From positions 52,295,732 through 52,359,731 of the forward strand of contig NC_077248.1 in assembly GCF_947179165.1 (NCBI RefSeq): DNA of 64,000 nt. Direction: 5' to 3'. Both the position numbers and the translations under genes were made by a program. The first letter of the stretch is position 1. Every line of letters begins with the position of its first letter. Shown piece by piece: positions 46,851-58,448 of this stretch. This DNA is from Solanum dulcamara. Its lineage: Eukaryota > Streptophyta > Magnoliopsida > Solanales > Solanaceae. The notes beneath the pieces are model-generated. The model did no database searches and was not told the DNA's origin. It was given only the letters and a program-made list of their open reading frames with translations.

Positions 46851-48654
46851 ACGAACAGGAAAAAGTATAAGATGGCGAATAAGGAGGCAAAGATGGCAGT
46901 TTCGGCGGCTAAAACGACAGCCTTTGAACGCCTTTATGCAGAACTAAAGGACAAAGGCAGGGATAAGAAGCTATTTAAGCTTGCCAAGGTGAAATAGAGG
47001 AAGGCACGCGACTTGGATCAAGTGAAGTACATCAAGGACGAGGATGGTCAAGTACTGGTACAGGAATCCCGCATTAGACAGAGATGGCAGTCATACTTTC
47101 ACGAACTCTTGAACAAAGGAGGAGACAGAGACTTTGTGTTGGGAGACTTGGAGCACTTGGATAGGCATCGCAACTTTGGGTATTGTAGGAGAATAAAGGT
47201 TGAGGAGGTTAAGGGAGTTTCATAGGATGAGCAGGGGAAAAGCGACCGGACCTGATGAGATCCTTGGGGAATTTTGGAAGAATATAGGTAGGGTAGGATT
47301 GGAGTGGTTGTCTGCGTTGTTTAATGTCATTTCAGGACATCGAAGATGCCGGAAGAATAGAGATGGAGTACAATCATTCCCGTGTATAAGAACAAGAGGG
47401 ACATTTAAAGCTGTACCAACTATAGAGGTATCAAGCTGCTAAGTCACACTATAAAAGTGTGGGAAAGGGTGGTGGAAATGAGGGTGAGGAATAGTGTGTC
47501 TATTTCAGAGAACCAGTTTGGATTCATGCCGGGGCGCTTGACCACATAAGTCATTCATATTGTAAGGAGATTGGTGGAGCAGTATAGGGAGCGGAAAAAA
47601 GGACTTACACAGGATATTCATTGACCTAGAAAAGGCCTATGACAAAGTTCCAAGAGAGGTCCTATGGAGATGCTTGGAGGTGAAATGTATACCTGTGGCG
47701 TACATTAGAGCGATTAAAGACATGTATGATGGAGCTAAGACCAGGGTAAGGACGGTAGGGGGGACTCAGAGCACTTTCCTGTTATGATGGGGTTGCACCA
47801 GAGATCGACTCTTAGCCTATTTCTATTCGCCCGGGTGATGGATCAATTGACAAGACAAATGCAAGGTGAGGTGCCTTGGTGTATGTTGTTCGTGGATGAC
47901 ATAGTCCTGATTGACGAGACTCGCAACGGAGTTAACGACAAGCTGGAGGACTGGAGACAGACGTTGGAGTCTAAAGGATTTAAATTGAGTAGGACCAAGA
48001 CAGAATACTTAGAGTGCAGCTTCAGTGGCCTGCCGCGGGAGGCTGACGGGGAAGTGAGGCTTAGTACCCAGGCCATTCAAAAGAAAAGAAGTTTCAAGTA
48101 TCTTAGGTCTATTATACAGGAAGATGGGATATCGACGATGATGTTTCACACCATATCGGTGCAGGGTGGATGAAATGGAGGCTCGCCTCAGGAGTGCTGT
48201 GTGACAAGAAAGTGCCACCAAAACTCAAAGGCAAATTCTACAAAGTGGTGGTTAGACCGACTCTATTGTATGGGGCAGAGTTTTGGCCAATCAAGAAACT
48301 TTATGTTCAAAATATGAAAGTTGCAGAAATGCGAATGCTGCAGTGGATGTGTGGGCACACTAAAATGGATAGAATTAGGAATGAAGATATCCGAGATAAG
48401 GTGGGAGTGGCATCGGTGGAGGATAAGATACGGGAAGCGAGACTGAGATGGTTTGGACATGTGAAGAGGAGAGACACAGATGCTCTAGTGCGGAGGTGTG
48501 AGAGGTTGGCTATGGATGGTTTCAGGAGGGGCAAAGGGAGGCTGAAGAAGTATTAGGAAGAGGTGATTAGACATGATATGTCACAGTTGCAGCTCACCGA
48601 GGATATGACCTTAGATAGGAGGCTGTGGAGCACTCAGACTAAGATAGTGGGCTA
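46851..48654 (+). pseudogene. RTE LINE reverse transcriptase and C-terminal region
   Basis: Linker (KMANKEAKMAVSAAKTTAFE), then after a TAG and frame changes [44 protein letters not shown] (catalytic Asp), [28 protein letters not shown] (intact F-V-D-D), [27 protein letters not shown]. The C-terminal part ([50 protein letters not shown]) is diagnostic for RTE. A TAG replaces Trp in KKY-W-EEV near 48554-48556. The normal end is the TAG at 48652-48654. Confidence 0.9.
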
Positions 48655-49060
48655 GGTGGCCTATCTTTTCTCCATAGTAGTCGTAGTTGCGCTCATTTGT
48701 TTATTAATATTTGATTCTTGTATGTGAATACTACTTATATTTGTTGGTTCAATTCACTTTGGGTATCCTATTTTATCTATAGTAGTTAATGCTCCTTTAT
48801 CCCCGACCCTTCTACCCTGACTTTACCGCGCTCATTATTCATATTTTTATATTGTTTTCTATATGCTTGGCTCTACTGACCTATGTCTTGTTTTTCTTAT
48901 TTTTCTTGTTTCTCCTCCCTTGTTCTTCTCTCTTAAGCCGAGGGTCTTTCGAAAACAGTCGCCCTACCTTTCAAGGTAGGGGTTAGGTCTGCGTACACTC
49001 TATCATCTCCAGACCCCATATGGTGGGACTATACTGGGTCTGTTGTTGTTATTGTTGTTG
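48655..49060 (+). other. RTE LINE 3' UTR with SINE-like tail
   Basis: The last 110 bases read GCCCTACCTTTCAAGGTAGG, GGTCTGCGTACACTCTATC, CCAGACCCCATATGGTGGGA, CTATACTGGGTCTGTTGTTG and end in TTG repeats. This is the wording I recall from the 3' end of TS/Au-type plant SINEs, which are thought to borrow an RTE LINE's machinery through such a tail. CCTACCTTNNAAGGTAGG is a hairpin. Confidence 0.7.
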
Positions 49061-50834
49061 TGATTGACATATCTCGCCACTTTCACTTTCAGTCAACATG
49101 TTAAATTGACATCCCAAATTAATATCAAAAGTCTTAGAAGAAGAATCTTGGTAATGTTGATACAAATGAGTTAAAGTATTCATCACTTTCTCCGATCTCA
49201 AATTTCCCATCAAACTATCATAAGCATTGGCAAAAATGAACTTCACATACCTCATCTTGTACCGGGGATCCAATACAACAACGACAAATAATAAAATGTT
49301 TATATTATCAAAATTGCCCCAATATTTATCAAACTTGACTTGCATCTTATCAGCCATATCAATCAACACCAAATCATCACCATGAGATTTTTTTTTAATA
49401 AAAACAAAAAGATTAAAAATCTCATGGATGAAAGAATTTGAAGTAACATACAAACTTCCAGAAAATTTCAAAGTAATTTGATAGAAAATATCGAGAAACT
49501 TTGTAAAACCTTTTACCTTCTTCCAATCATCCCCACTTGGATGCCCTCTGCTCCCAGTCATTTCAACACAATGCTTTTGGTACTTGTGATCATCAACAAA
49601 CATTCTTGAAAAGGCCTTTTCAAACTTAATAGCTGCACTCAACATCAAATATGTTGAGTTCCACCTAGTTTCGACATCTAAACTCAAAAGACCATGACTA
49701 TCTATTTTAACCTTTTCAAAAAACAACTTAAATGAAGCAAATCTGGCAGGAGAGGACTTAACATACTTCACAATATTCCTGACCCAAGAAATGGACTCAT
49801 TATGATCACTTAACCCTTCCTTTACAATTAAATTCAGAATGTGAGCATTACATCTTACATGTAGAAAGTCATTGTTCAAGATGATACCTTTCCGGTCATC
49901 AATCCTCACCTTCAAGTGTCTAATTGCAGCATCATTGGCAGTAGTATTATCGAGGGTCATGGTGAATGGAGTGTCAACCTCCCTATCTATCAAACAAGCC
50001 TCGATCGCTTTTGCAATTGTCTCACCCTTATGATCTGGAACTTGAAAAAAGTTAAGATTTTTCTTTTGCAAGTTCCAATTATCATCAATCCAATGGGCAG
50101 TTATAACCATATAGGTTAGGTTTTGAAGCGATGTCCATTTATCGCTAGTGAGACATATATGTTAGTTCTTAATAAGCTTTTTTAGCTTTTCTTTTTCCTC
50201 GTGATAGATTCTCAAACAATGTCTAGCAACAGTCATACGAGAGGGCAAAACAAAATTAGGCAAACTAAGTGACATCAATCTCTTAAAACCATCCCCTTCA
50301 ACGACTCTAAATGGTTGTTCATCAATTATAACAAATTCAGCAATAGCCTTTCGCACTTCGTTTATTATTAAACACAACTTTTTCCATCTTACCAATACCA
50401 CTATTACCTTCTTGTCCCCCTCCTTCAATAGAGTAAGACCTGATTCTCCCTTGCTTCCTATCAATGAATCTAAAAGGAGACTTTTTACAAGTATTATTCA
50501 AATGATTCCATAATGTAGTTGTCCCATTTGTCCTACTATCAGAAGCAATTTTTTTAGCACAATAATTGCACGAGGCCTTTCGCTTACCATCTTTATCAAT
50601 ATATTTGAAAAAGTATTTCCAAATTTGAGATGTTTTCCTTCCCGTTTCAATGCCAAGATCAGTTTCAGCCAATGTTGTTTTTTTGTGCTTTTTTGGAGGA
50701 GAGGGAAAACTTGAATCAACAACTTGCCTTTTGTTATCTTCTGGTCGAGAAATTACCTCTGCTTCTGAAGGATCTTTCACCTCTACTTCTGAAGCTTTTG
50801 GTTCCATCTGGAAAAAAAATACCTCACTTATCAA
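49061..50834 (-). pseudogene. hAT transposase N-terminal and catalytic part, BED finger
   Basis: The start is probably the ATG near 50807 (MEPKASEVEVKDP). A BED zinc finger follows (IWKYFFKYIDKDGKRKASCN, CNYC, HLNNTC: CX2C...HX4C), then a frameshift near 50380. The next frame holds the hAT core: FKRLMSLSLPNFVLPSRMT, LTSDKWTS with a TAA for CAA just before it, MVITAHWIDDNWNLQKKNL, FTMTLDNTTANDAAI (catalytic Asp region), ILNNDFLHVRCNAHILNLIV, ETRWNSTYLML and LLFVVVVLDPRYKM, ending at the LINE insertion. It would cut and paste the element; this copy is broken. Confidence 0.9.
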
Positions 50835-51355
50835 AACTATTGAACATTAGAGAACCACCTAAATTTTTCACAAATTTCAGATTAAATTGAAGACTACAAA
50901 AGAATTAACTTGCTTTCGCATTCTCTCATGAAAGGAAGAAGGTCAGATTGTGAAATATTAAGTAAACATACAGATTTGGTACCCAGCTAAATTCAAAATC
51001 TTCAATCTTGAGACGATTTCGCAGCTTCAAGCTTGAGATTTAATTTGTTTAATTTGATCTTTGAGAGTGGTGAATTTAGTGAAGAGGGAGGAGGGTTAGG
51101 TTTTGGGGTTTTTCTAGAAAGAGGAATTGTAAATTTGGGTTTTTGGATACTGATGAATAAATTAGAGGGAGATGGATTAAAAAGATGCGGGAAGCAAAAT
51201 TTTGAGCCCGCCTTATTTTCATAACATAGATATAAAAGCAACCACATGTTATTTTTTTTATAACTGGTAACAAGTTGGTATACAAAGGCACTAAAGCAGT
51301 GTAAAGGCATAAATACAATTTACAGAGAGACCAAAAATTTTATAAAAAAGTTAAA

Positions 51356-51356
<1 letters not shown>

Positions 51357-51422
<66 letters not shown>
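51357..51422. repeat. (CA)n and (TA)n microsatellite
   Basis: About 27 CA units to 51410, followed by six TA units to 51422. It lies just inside the right end of the hAT. Confidence 0.97.
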
Positions 51423-51615
51423 ATTTTTAAAATATGTATATATAAATTCGGTTTGGTTCGGTTTTTTTAGACTTGAAACCAAAACCAAATCAAATATAGT
51501 CGGTTTTTAAATCTAAAAACCAAACCAAATCAAACCAAATAAATGTCGGGTTTTTTTCCGGTTTGATTTGGTTATCGGTTTGGTTCGATTTTTCGATTTT
51601 TCGTGTTCAGCCCTA

Positions 51616-52210
51616 AACCTAACTATTGACCAATTTCATTATTCTATCACCCATCTAGGGCTAATTCCCACCATTAAATTCGAGCCAAGAACCTTCCCTT
51701 AGATATTTACCATGAAACCTAGGTTCTAGAAATCAAATTACAACACAGAGGAGTATTTAACTTACCTTTGGCGCAACAATGGGTGGAAAACTGAAAGAAA
51801 TAGCCCTAGTTCGTCCTTTTGTTCTCCAAAAATAAGAAAGTGCAGTAAATACCATTTTTGGGATTTTTCCCATTTAAAATCGTGTCTGTTCCGCCATGGC
51901 GGCACTTACCCCGCCATGGCGGGAATAATTCCTCCGTGGAGGGTTGTACGGAAACAGAAGATCGGGATTTGTGTCCCAAGACTCCATTTTGCAACATGTC
52001 CTCAAAACATGACATCCTGAAATCAACCCTTCACGCCAAAATCAATTGGGAGTTCTACTCGTCCGAATTCGATTTCGTAAAGTCGTACAGGCTTATTAGT
52101 GTCTTGTCTATCAATTCCAACTACCACATGTTAAAATCATCGCCCATCCAATATCGAATTATCCAGACCTCACCTGACTCAGATTCTGTCTAAATCTGAC
52201 CTCTAATCAT
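51616..52210 (-). mobile_element. LTR F, 5' portion, right of the hAT insertion
   Basis: Continues the LTR after the second AACCTAAC. It contains the CCGCCATGGCGG words at 51890-51945. A likely end lies between 52200 and 52215, where the wording changes to what looks like a gene fragment; no clear TG start or TSD was found, so this edge is approximate. Confidence 0.5.
51886..51950. repeat. CCGCCATGGCGG palindromes in LTR F
   Basis: GTTCCGCCATGGCGGCACTT, then ACCCCGCCATGGCGGGAATA, then TCCTCCGTGGAGGG: two perfect 12-bp palindromes and a third related one in 60 bases of otherwise AT-rich DNA. Confidence 0.85.
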
Positions 52211-52219
52211 TATTGTCAT

Positions 52220-52742
52220 GAGTTGTTTTCATAAAATTGCCAGCAAACACCAATTTTTCGTTCTGCAAAAGAAAAAGAGAAATATAAATCAATAATCTCA
52301 AGAAATTATGTTATATATACTTGAACTTTATTAGATGCGCGAGTTGAAAACTCGCTTCTTCCTTCAGCCGGTCAATCTCCTTAGACAACATTTGGCGTTC
52401 AGTCAAGCAAATTGGATTATTCAGCCTTTCACTCAATTGTGTTGCAAGTTAGAACAATTTGTTTAGAAGCTTATGTTCCTTGATTTCTCTAAGAATGGTA
52501 AGCAACATAAAAAAATCCATGAAGAATGTAAAATAAATAGGAGTTTAACATATATACACTAATAGTGTAAAGAAAAATATTACATTGTTAGGTAATTTGA
52601 AGAATATCTGAAAAGAGATTAATTATTAATTTAAAAGTGTGATTTATCTTCTTGAAAATAAGACAAAAACAAAAAAAAATGTAAAGAGAAACTCCCTTGA
52701 TAAGTTCTTCTGAATTAGAATTTTCTTTTTGAGAAGCCATTG
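52220..52742 (-). pseudogene. Possible small gene fragment with exon-intron pattern, unknown
   Basis: On the minus strand an ATG near 52740 opens MASQKENSNSEELIKG and meets a GT donor (GGAG|TTTCTC or G|GTTTCTC-like). A second coding-like block at 52321-52475 reads LATQLSERLNNPICLTERQM then SKEIDRLKEEASFQLAHLI, probably coiled coil, and ends at a GTATAT donor. After a T-rich TTTGCAG acceptor a third block reads NEKLVFAGNFMKTTHDNND and stops. The phases do not join cleanly and one in-frame stop precedes the second block. I do not recognise the family; it could be a broken host gene or part of a transposon. Confidence 0.3.
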
Positions 52743-52847
52743 AAATTAGAGAAGAAATTAAGAATAATGAAACTTTTATCTTTTCAATTTGCTATATGAC
52801 TTGGTTTTCACAAGAGGAGAAAGCTCTTTAAATAGATTTATTTCAAA

Positions 52848-52950
52848 ATGTTCTTACCAAAAGTAATAGGAATATTAGTAAATTTTGAAATTTTAAGAAA
52901 TAATGTTCTTACCAAAAGTAATAGGAATATTAGTAAATTTTGAAATTTTT
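52848..52950. repeat. Tandem repeat, period 55 bp, two copies
   Basis: ATGTTCTTACCAAAAGTAAT plus AGGAATATTAGTAAATTTTG and AAATTTT occurs at 52848 and again at 52903, identical for about 46 bases. Confidence 0.9.
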
Positions 52951-55412
52951 GCATATCTTAAAAAACTGGACATGGCTGTTAAGTGTTAAGCATAAAGGCT
53001 AGCCTAAGGTTTCCCTTTTCCACTTCAATATAATAAACTCACTAGACAATTAGCAGGTGATTTTGAAATACGAAATGAATTTGGAGTTTTTTTGGGGGTA
53101 TTCTTAATTTGGTCTGCAAATGTGTATCGCTACAGAAATAAATGAAGGTATTCATTTGCGATGATTAATTGAGAATATCTGTAATAGGAGGTATTACTCT
53201 ATTAAAAGTTCAATTGATTAAGAAGATAAAGGAGGAAACTGTTACTATTAAGAGAGTTAAGATTTAGGATCAAAATGATCACACATTTTATATTTATATC
53301 AATAACTATTTCAATTAAGTAGCATATATATAAAGGAAGACCATTTTGATCATTTTCTCTTTCCTCTCATATTCTAAAAGAGCCTACACACCCTCATGCG
53401 TCCCACTCTCTCCCTATTCGATCTCTTTCCCCTCATTCTCCTCACACTCTCCAAAACAACATATGCATTTTTTCTTCCTTAAACCCCAAAACGATTGAGA
53501 ACAAGGGTTCAACCCTAACCTCTTCATCCGAATAATTGGTACAAGGATCACGCGAGAGGCATGAGCCTTGGTACCCTCCAAGCATCCTAGAAGCTTCTAG
53601 ATGAGCCGCGTGGCTGTTGGAGAACATATGCACAGTGGAATCATATCAACATCACACTACTTACATGAATATGAATAATTGATAACACATACGTTTATGC
53701 TATGCTAGAACATATACAATTATATTAAAACACATAAACTTGTTGAAATTTAATTCAAGAATTACCCCTTGAAGAATGATCAGATATCTTGAAGCAAGTT
53801 TGACTTCAGTTCTGTGGTCTTCTAAAGTGATCTCAAATTCACAGTCGAACTCTCTTAATACTTGAGTGGACAAGTATCATATAGAAAACTTATTGTTTTA
53901 CTAGGTTAGAAGAATTCCTACCTACATAGATTTCTTCTCAGTTCAAAAGGGAGAAGAAAACCCACGTTTTTCTTGAAAATAAGAAACACATGGTATTCCT
54001 CCCCTTTTTTCTTAAAAATGGGATTTTGAGTTCTAATAAAATATGGACACTATGGGACCATAAAATTTATTACTGAGGCTCCATAAAATTAATGACTTGC
54101 CCAATTTTCATCTTAGATTGTGAACAAAAAACTTTATACTTATAAGAACCAATTATTTAATCTTCTGTGTATAAGATAAAACTCTATACAATAAATCATC
54201 TAGTATGTAAGTACGGACGCATAAACGAATATGTGATCTATTAAAACTTTTATTAAAATTGAGTAAATAATTATTTTATAATAAATAATTATCTAACATC
54301 GGCTCCATCCAAGCGATTTCCATTTGCTTTTCTCAAATCTGTTGCAATTCGTACTATTTCGTACGCACTGCTGGTTCTTGAACGTAGTTAGAAGGATCTG
54401 TTGGTATGTTTTGCCTCAAGTTCATTTAGCTTAGCTTAAATTCATATAGCTTAGTCTAGAATCTAGATAATGTCCATACCTCAATATGTGTTCGATGATC
54501 AAATGGAAGCTGTGGAAGAAGAAGAAAGGAGATGAAGAGAAGAGGCGGAGAGCAATTAGGGCTTTCTGTATGTATTCAAAATGTGTAAAATGAAGTGTGT
54601 CCACAAAATATCTACACCCCTGTACATATACAATCCTAACCATTTAATTAGTGTGGGGCCCACTATCTTAACAAACTATTAAGAACTAACTAACAACCAA
54701 TCATCTAACAAGAATCAGCTAACTATTCACAACTAACTAACAACTAATTAACTTCAATAATATGGCTTATCTCTTAAAGCCTTGCTTTTTTATATATATT
54801 TCGATTTATGTTTAGCTTGATGATTTTCCTTGTTTATCTTATTCTATATATGGTGAATACCTGTCCAAGTTTTAATAGGTTCTCTATGTATGCTTTCTTT
54901 CCTGCTATGGTTTAAGTGTTTTTTAAGGACATAACTCAATCTTGAAATCTTAGCTTAGAATGTCTATTGTTCAAAAATCAAAAATCTGATCTACTTTTCT
55001 TTTACAGTGAGTATTGCCCAACTTTGTAGACTTTAATTTAAACTTTGCTAAAATTTATATCTTGGGAGTTTTTAAGAAGATAAAGATTTGACACTTGTCT
55101 GTTTTGATTATTCAAAATGAGACCACGCTCTTTTTCTTCGAGAAATCATTAACTGTTTGCCTCCTTTAAATATGTAACAAATGTCTGGGAAAATTCTCCG
55201 CTTGTGTAAAGTGCTCTTATTTAATTCAAAGTTATTGTTTCTTTCCCCTGTACAGTTTGTGTAGGATCATTTGGATAGTAATGCATGTTGAAATCTGTAT
55301 CTTTGTTTTGAACCTCTTGACAATAATCCAGGGTGTTGGAAGCTGAAGATGGACAAAGAGTCTATACATTTGACCAAAGCCCATGCGTTTTACAAGCAGT
55401 AGTCCAAGAGGA
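52951..55412. other. Intergenic, no supported gene
   Basis: AT-rich. Notable items only: a perfect 14-bp palindrome CTAGAAGCTTCTAG at about 53587-53600 within a GC-richer patch (53500-53640), and a CT-rich stretch at 53380-53460. Short ORFs at 53442-53633 and 54431-54643 (minus) show no known motif. The wording near 53640-54300 could be old LTR sequence, but I cannot assign it. Confidence 0.4.
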
Positions 55413-55421
55413 CTTTTAAAA

Positions 55422-57527
55422 GGAAAAATTATCGTACTAACTTATTTATTCAAAATAACTATAGTTTAAAAATATTATTAAAAATAACTATATTATGCTT
55501 ATATAGTAAATTAAAGGTATCCTAATTTAGTTCCTAATTTTTCTCAACTGATACCCACATTTTAGCTAAAATTAAAAAATTTAGGGAAAAACAAAAAACA
55601 AACTATTTTCACATTCTCTCTCTTCTCAATTCTCTATATGTTTCATTCTAAAATTCACATTCCGGCTTCTCTCTCTTCAAGCTTCACTTTTTTTTGAAAA
55701 TTCAAAAAATTTCACAAAAGATTTACATCACAGTCTCACTGATTCATGTAATCAAATTTTCGTCATATATCATTTGCGATTTTATTGAATTTTAGCAGGA
55801 TCAAAAAATTAATGCTCCCCATAACTTAATTGTAATCCAAAAAAACAAATTATTCCAAAAATACAAATTAGAATCATAGTAAGATTCAAAGAAAATTGTA
55901 TTACAAACACATTGTATTCCACGAGAAAAAAGTATTCATTATTTATTTTGTATTCCAAAAATATATTATAATTAATTTCGAATTTATAGAACATCAGCTA
56001 ATTGTATTCAAAAAAAATTTGTATTTCAAATATATAACATACAAAATACAAAAAACATTCAACCATTCATAGTTTGTATGCCAAACAAATTGCAATGTAA
56101 AAATTATATTTCGAAACTTAGTTGCAATTGTATTCCACGAGAAAAAATGTATTCATTATTTGTTTTGTATTCCATAAATATATTATAATTAATTTTGAAT
56201 TTATAGAACATCAACTAATTGTATTGAAAAAAAAATTGTATTTCAAATATATAACATACAAAATACAAAAAACATTCAACAATTCACAGTTTGTATCCCA
56301 AACAAATTACAATGTAAAAATTGTATTTCGAAACTTAGTTGCAATTGTATTCCACGAGAAAAAATATATTCATTATTTGTTTTGTATTCCACAAATATAT
56401 TATAATTAATTTCGAATTTATAGAACATCAGCTAATTGTATACAAAAAAAAATTGTATTTCAAATATATAACATACAAAATACAAAAAACATTCAACAAT
56501 TCACAGTTTGTATCCCAAACAAATTACAATGTAAAAATTGTATTTCGAAACTTAGTTGCAATTGTATTCCACGAGAAAAAATATATTCATTATTTGTTTT
56601 GTATTCCACAAATATATTATAATTAATTTCGAATTTATAGAACATCAGCTAATTGTATACAAAAAAAAATTGTATTTCAAATATATAACATACAAAATAC
56701 AAAAAAACATTCAACCATTCACAATTTGTATCCCAAACAGATTACAAATTAAAAATTGTATTTTGAAACTTAGTTGCATGCATTCCAAACAAATTATAAA
56801 ATGTTTTAGATTGAAAATACGATTTGTATCCATTATCTAAATTGTATTTTAGGTGCAAATGTGTATTTGAGACAAATAAGCATACAATTATGTATCAAAA
56901 ATCATACAAACAGATAAACATATAAATTCAAAACAAATAAGCATACAATATTTTATTCTTCAATTCCTATATCAAAATCAAAATGTATTCAGAATAAAAA
57001 TTTGAATTGATGTATCCAAAAGACCTTGAATTCGAAATAAAACTTTTAATTTTTGGTGTTCAAAACAAATTGAAATTGGCCATGTTATGTATTTAAACGA
57101 TTTTCGCGGTCAATTATCTCATACAGGTCCAATTTTGTATTCATCATTGTATTGATCTCCTTTTCCCAGTAAAACCTTGATCAATCAACTTGCCTTCTAC
57201 GAAGAAGGAAGATCATCAATGGAGAATTCAAAGTCGCTAATAGAGATTGAGGAAGGCAAGAGAATTAATTTCCTATTTTTGTCTCCTAATGTGTAATGTA
57301 AATAAAGATATATTTTTAGCACTATTTATCTAATTTGAAAGATTCTTTCCCATGATTTTCTCTAATTTATTATTTCTTAGTTGTATTCTATTAAATTAAA
57401 TTAGACAAAAAAAAATACATAAATCAACCCATAGCAAGCCAAAATATAATTATTTTCAATAAATATTGAAAGTGTAGCTAAGGGGTCTTATAAAATGCTA
57501 AAATATTGTTGTTTAGAAAATTTTCCC
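55422..57527. mobile_element. MULE-like non-autonomous element with perfect 9-bp TSD
   Basis: The left end GGAAAAATTATCGTAC and the complement of the right end GGGAAAATTTTCTAAAC are imperfect inverted repeats, followed by similar TTTAAAAAT/ATATT wording on both sides. A 9-bp TSD is characteristic of Mutator-like elements. Length 2.1 kb. No transposase. The core is a 217-bp tandem array and the rest is TGTATTTCNNANACAAATT-like repeats. Confidence 0.75.
55911..56780 (+). repeat. Four tandem copies of a 217-bp unit
   Basis: Copies start near 55911, 56128, 56344 and 56561 with ATTGTATTCCACGAGAAAAA. The two last full copies are almost identical; the first is the most diverged. The unit itself contains smaller TTGTATTYCNAAAYA words. 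Overlapping ORFs of 94-95 codons in each copy are a by-product of the unit length not being a stop-containing frame and show no domain. Confidence 0.93.
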
Positions 57528-57536
57528 CTTTTAAAA

Positions 57537-58419
57537 AGCAGGGAATATGGGTCTGAAACCCAAACGAGGTTGAAGCAGTAACAGAGATCCAAAAATCAGT
57601 CCAGGTGAACAAAACCTTATATTGGGCCCAAAATAGTCCATCTTGGAGATTTTATTTAGTTATCAAATCTAGAATGCTTATTTTATTTTATTCATGTGAA
57701 TATCCTAACTTTAATCTTGTTTAACGAATTTCCCAAAAGAAGAACTAATTTCTTTTTGTGTTGATTTCGTTAAATAAATTTCATTTATCAACTCTTTCCA
57801 TTTTCTTAATTGAGTATTTGGTTTAATTTTTACTCATTCTTAATTATTTCAATTGCTTCAAATAAGTTTTTCCCCTCAAATGAACCAAAACGCCTCTTTC
57901 TTACTTTAAATATTTTTTTTCAAAACTAGTCAATATTTTAATGAAATCGTCAGATAATCATGTGTTAGTGAACACTTTAAGTGCGTAAAACCTTCTTGAA
58001 GTGGAAATAAAAATCTCTTACTTCTCTTTGGAATTTTTTAAATGTTTATTTGTTAGAGACTTTTTAAATTTAAATTTTCTTAATTTCTTTTAAAAATTAA
58101 GTGACAACTCTATTTTAAGTATTTTTACTTAATTGTAGAAATATTTTTCACATTTCAAAGTGGTTTTCAAAGATGTAAAGCACACACATAACACTAATAG
58201 CTAGAGTTGGTTGAATATTTTACAAATATTTAAAGTGTACTTTTGACAAATTTCAATGAACAAAGTCAAAAATCTAAAAGAATTCACCCTATTCCTCAAT
58301 TTACGTAGACAAATGTTTAAATGAATTGAGATGAGATTAGGTAATCTAAGTAACGTAACTCCCATTGTTAGTTAGAGGGGTTGGAGCCAAAACAACCCAA
58401 TAAGAGAGGGAAAAAAAAA
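57537..58419. other. Intergenic, nothing recognised
   Basis: AT-rich, no supported gene, RNA or element end. Confidence 0.45.
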
Positions 58420-58448
58420 GGGGGGGGGGGGGGGGCGGGGGCGGGGGG
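58420..58448 (+). repeat. G-tract with quadruplex potential
   Basis: Sixteen G, then C, five G, C, six G, preceded by a run of nine A. G runs of this kind can fold as a G-quadruplex; the exact length may be affected by sequencing error. Confidence 0.85.

Larger units (their letters stand above)
45157..49060 (+). mobile_element. RTE-clade LINE, about 3.9 kb, near full length
   Basis: Bounded by a 15-bp TSD with one mismatch. It has a CT-rich and GC-rich 5' leader (45157-45710), an endonuclease, a reverse transcriptase with C-terminal region, and a 3' tail ending in TTGTTGTTATTGTTGTTG. EN-RT in a single ORF, no RNase H, and a short-unit repeat tail instead of poly(A) are RTE features. The coding has several stops and frameshifts but the RT box is intact. 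It sits in the hAT transposase in the opposite orientation. Confidence 0.92.
45142..49075. repeat. Target site duplication of the RTE LINE
   Basis: TGATTAACATATCTC at 45142-45156 and TGATTGACATATCTC at 49061-49075 differ at one base. Excising the LINE with one copy rejoins the hAT transposase frame (GEICQSQ to KYLQEED). Confidence 0.9.
43573..51615 (-). mobile_element. hAT transposon with internal LINE insertion and captured gene fragment
   Basis: The left end TAGGGGTGCTCATG and the right end (complement TAGGGCTGAACAC) are imperfect inverted repeats. AACCTAAC lies exactly outside both (43565-43572 and 51616-51623), a perfect 8-bp TSD. Subterminal regions at both ends are dense in AACCAAAC/GGTTTGG words. 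The transposase runs on the minus strand: BED finger near 50.6 kb, catalytic region 49.06-50.46 kb, dimerisation domain 44.9-45.16 kb. Removing the RTE LINE (45157-49060 with one TSD) leaves an element of about 4.1 kb. Downstream of the transposase lies a host MYB fragment. Confidence 0.93.
55413..57536. repeat. 9-bp target site duplication of the MULE-like element
   Basis: CTTTTAAAA at 55413-55421 and 57528-57536, directly outside the inverted ends. Confidence 0.8.

Noticed and set aside
53442..53633. Minus-strand ORF of 63 codons in a GC-richer patch
   Set aside because: Too short, no motif, no splice context that I could defend.
55911..56780. CRISPR-like array
   Set aside because: The repeats are contiguous 217-bp units without unique spacers and the genome is eukaryotic.
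56122..56840. Three overlapping ORFs of about 95 codons
   Set aside because: They repeat because the 217-bp DNA unit repeats; strongly AT-driven amino-acid content and no domain.
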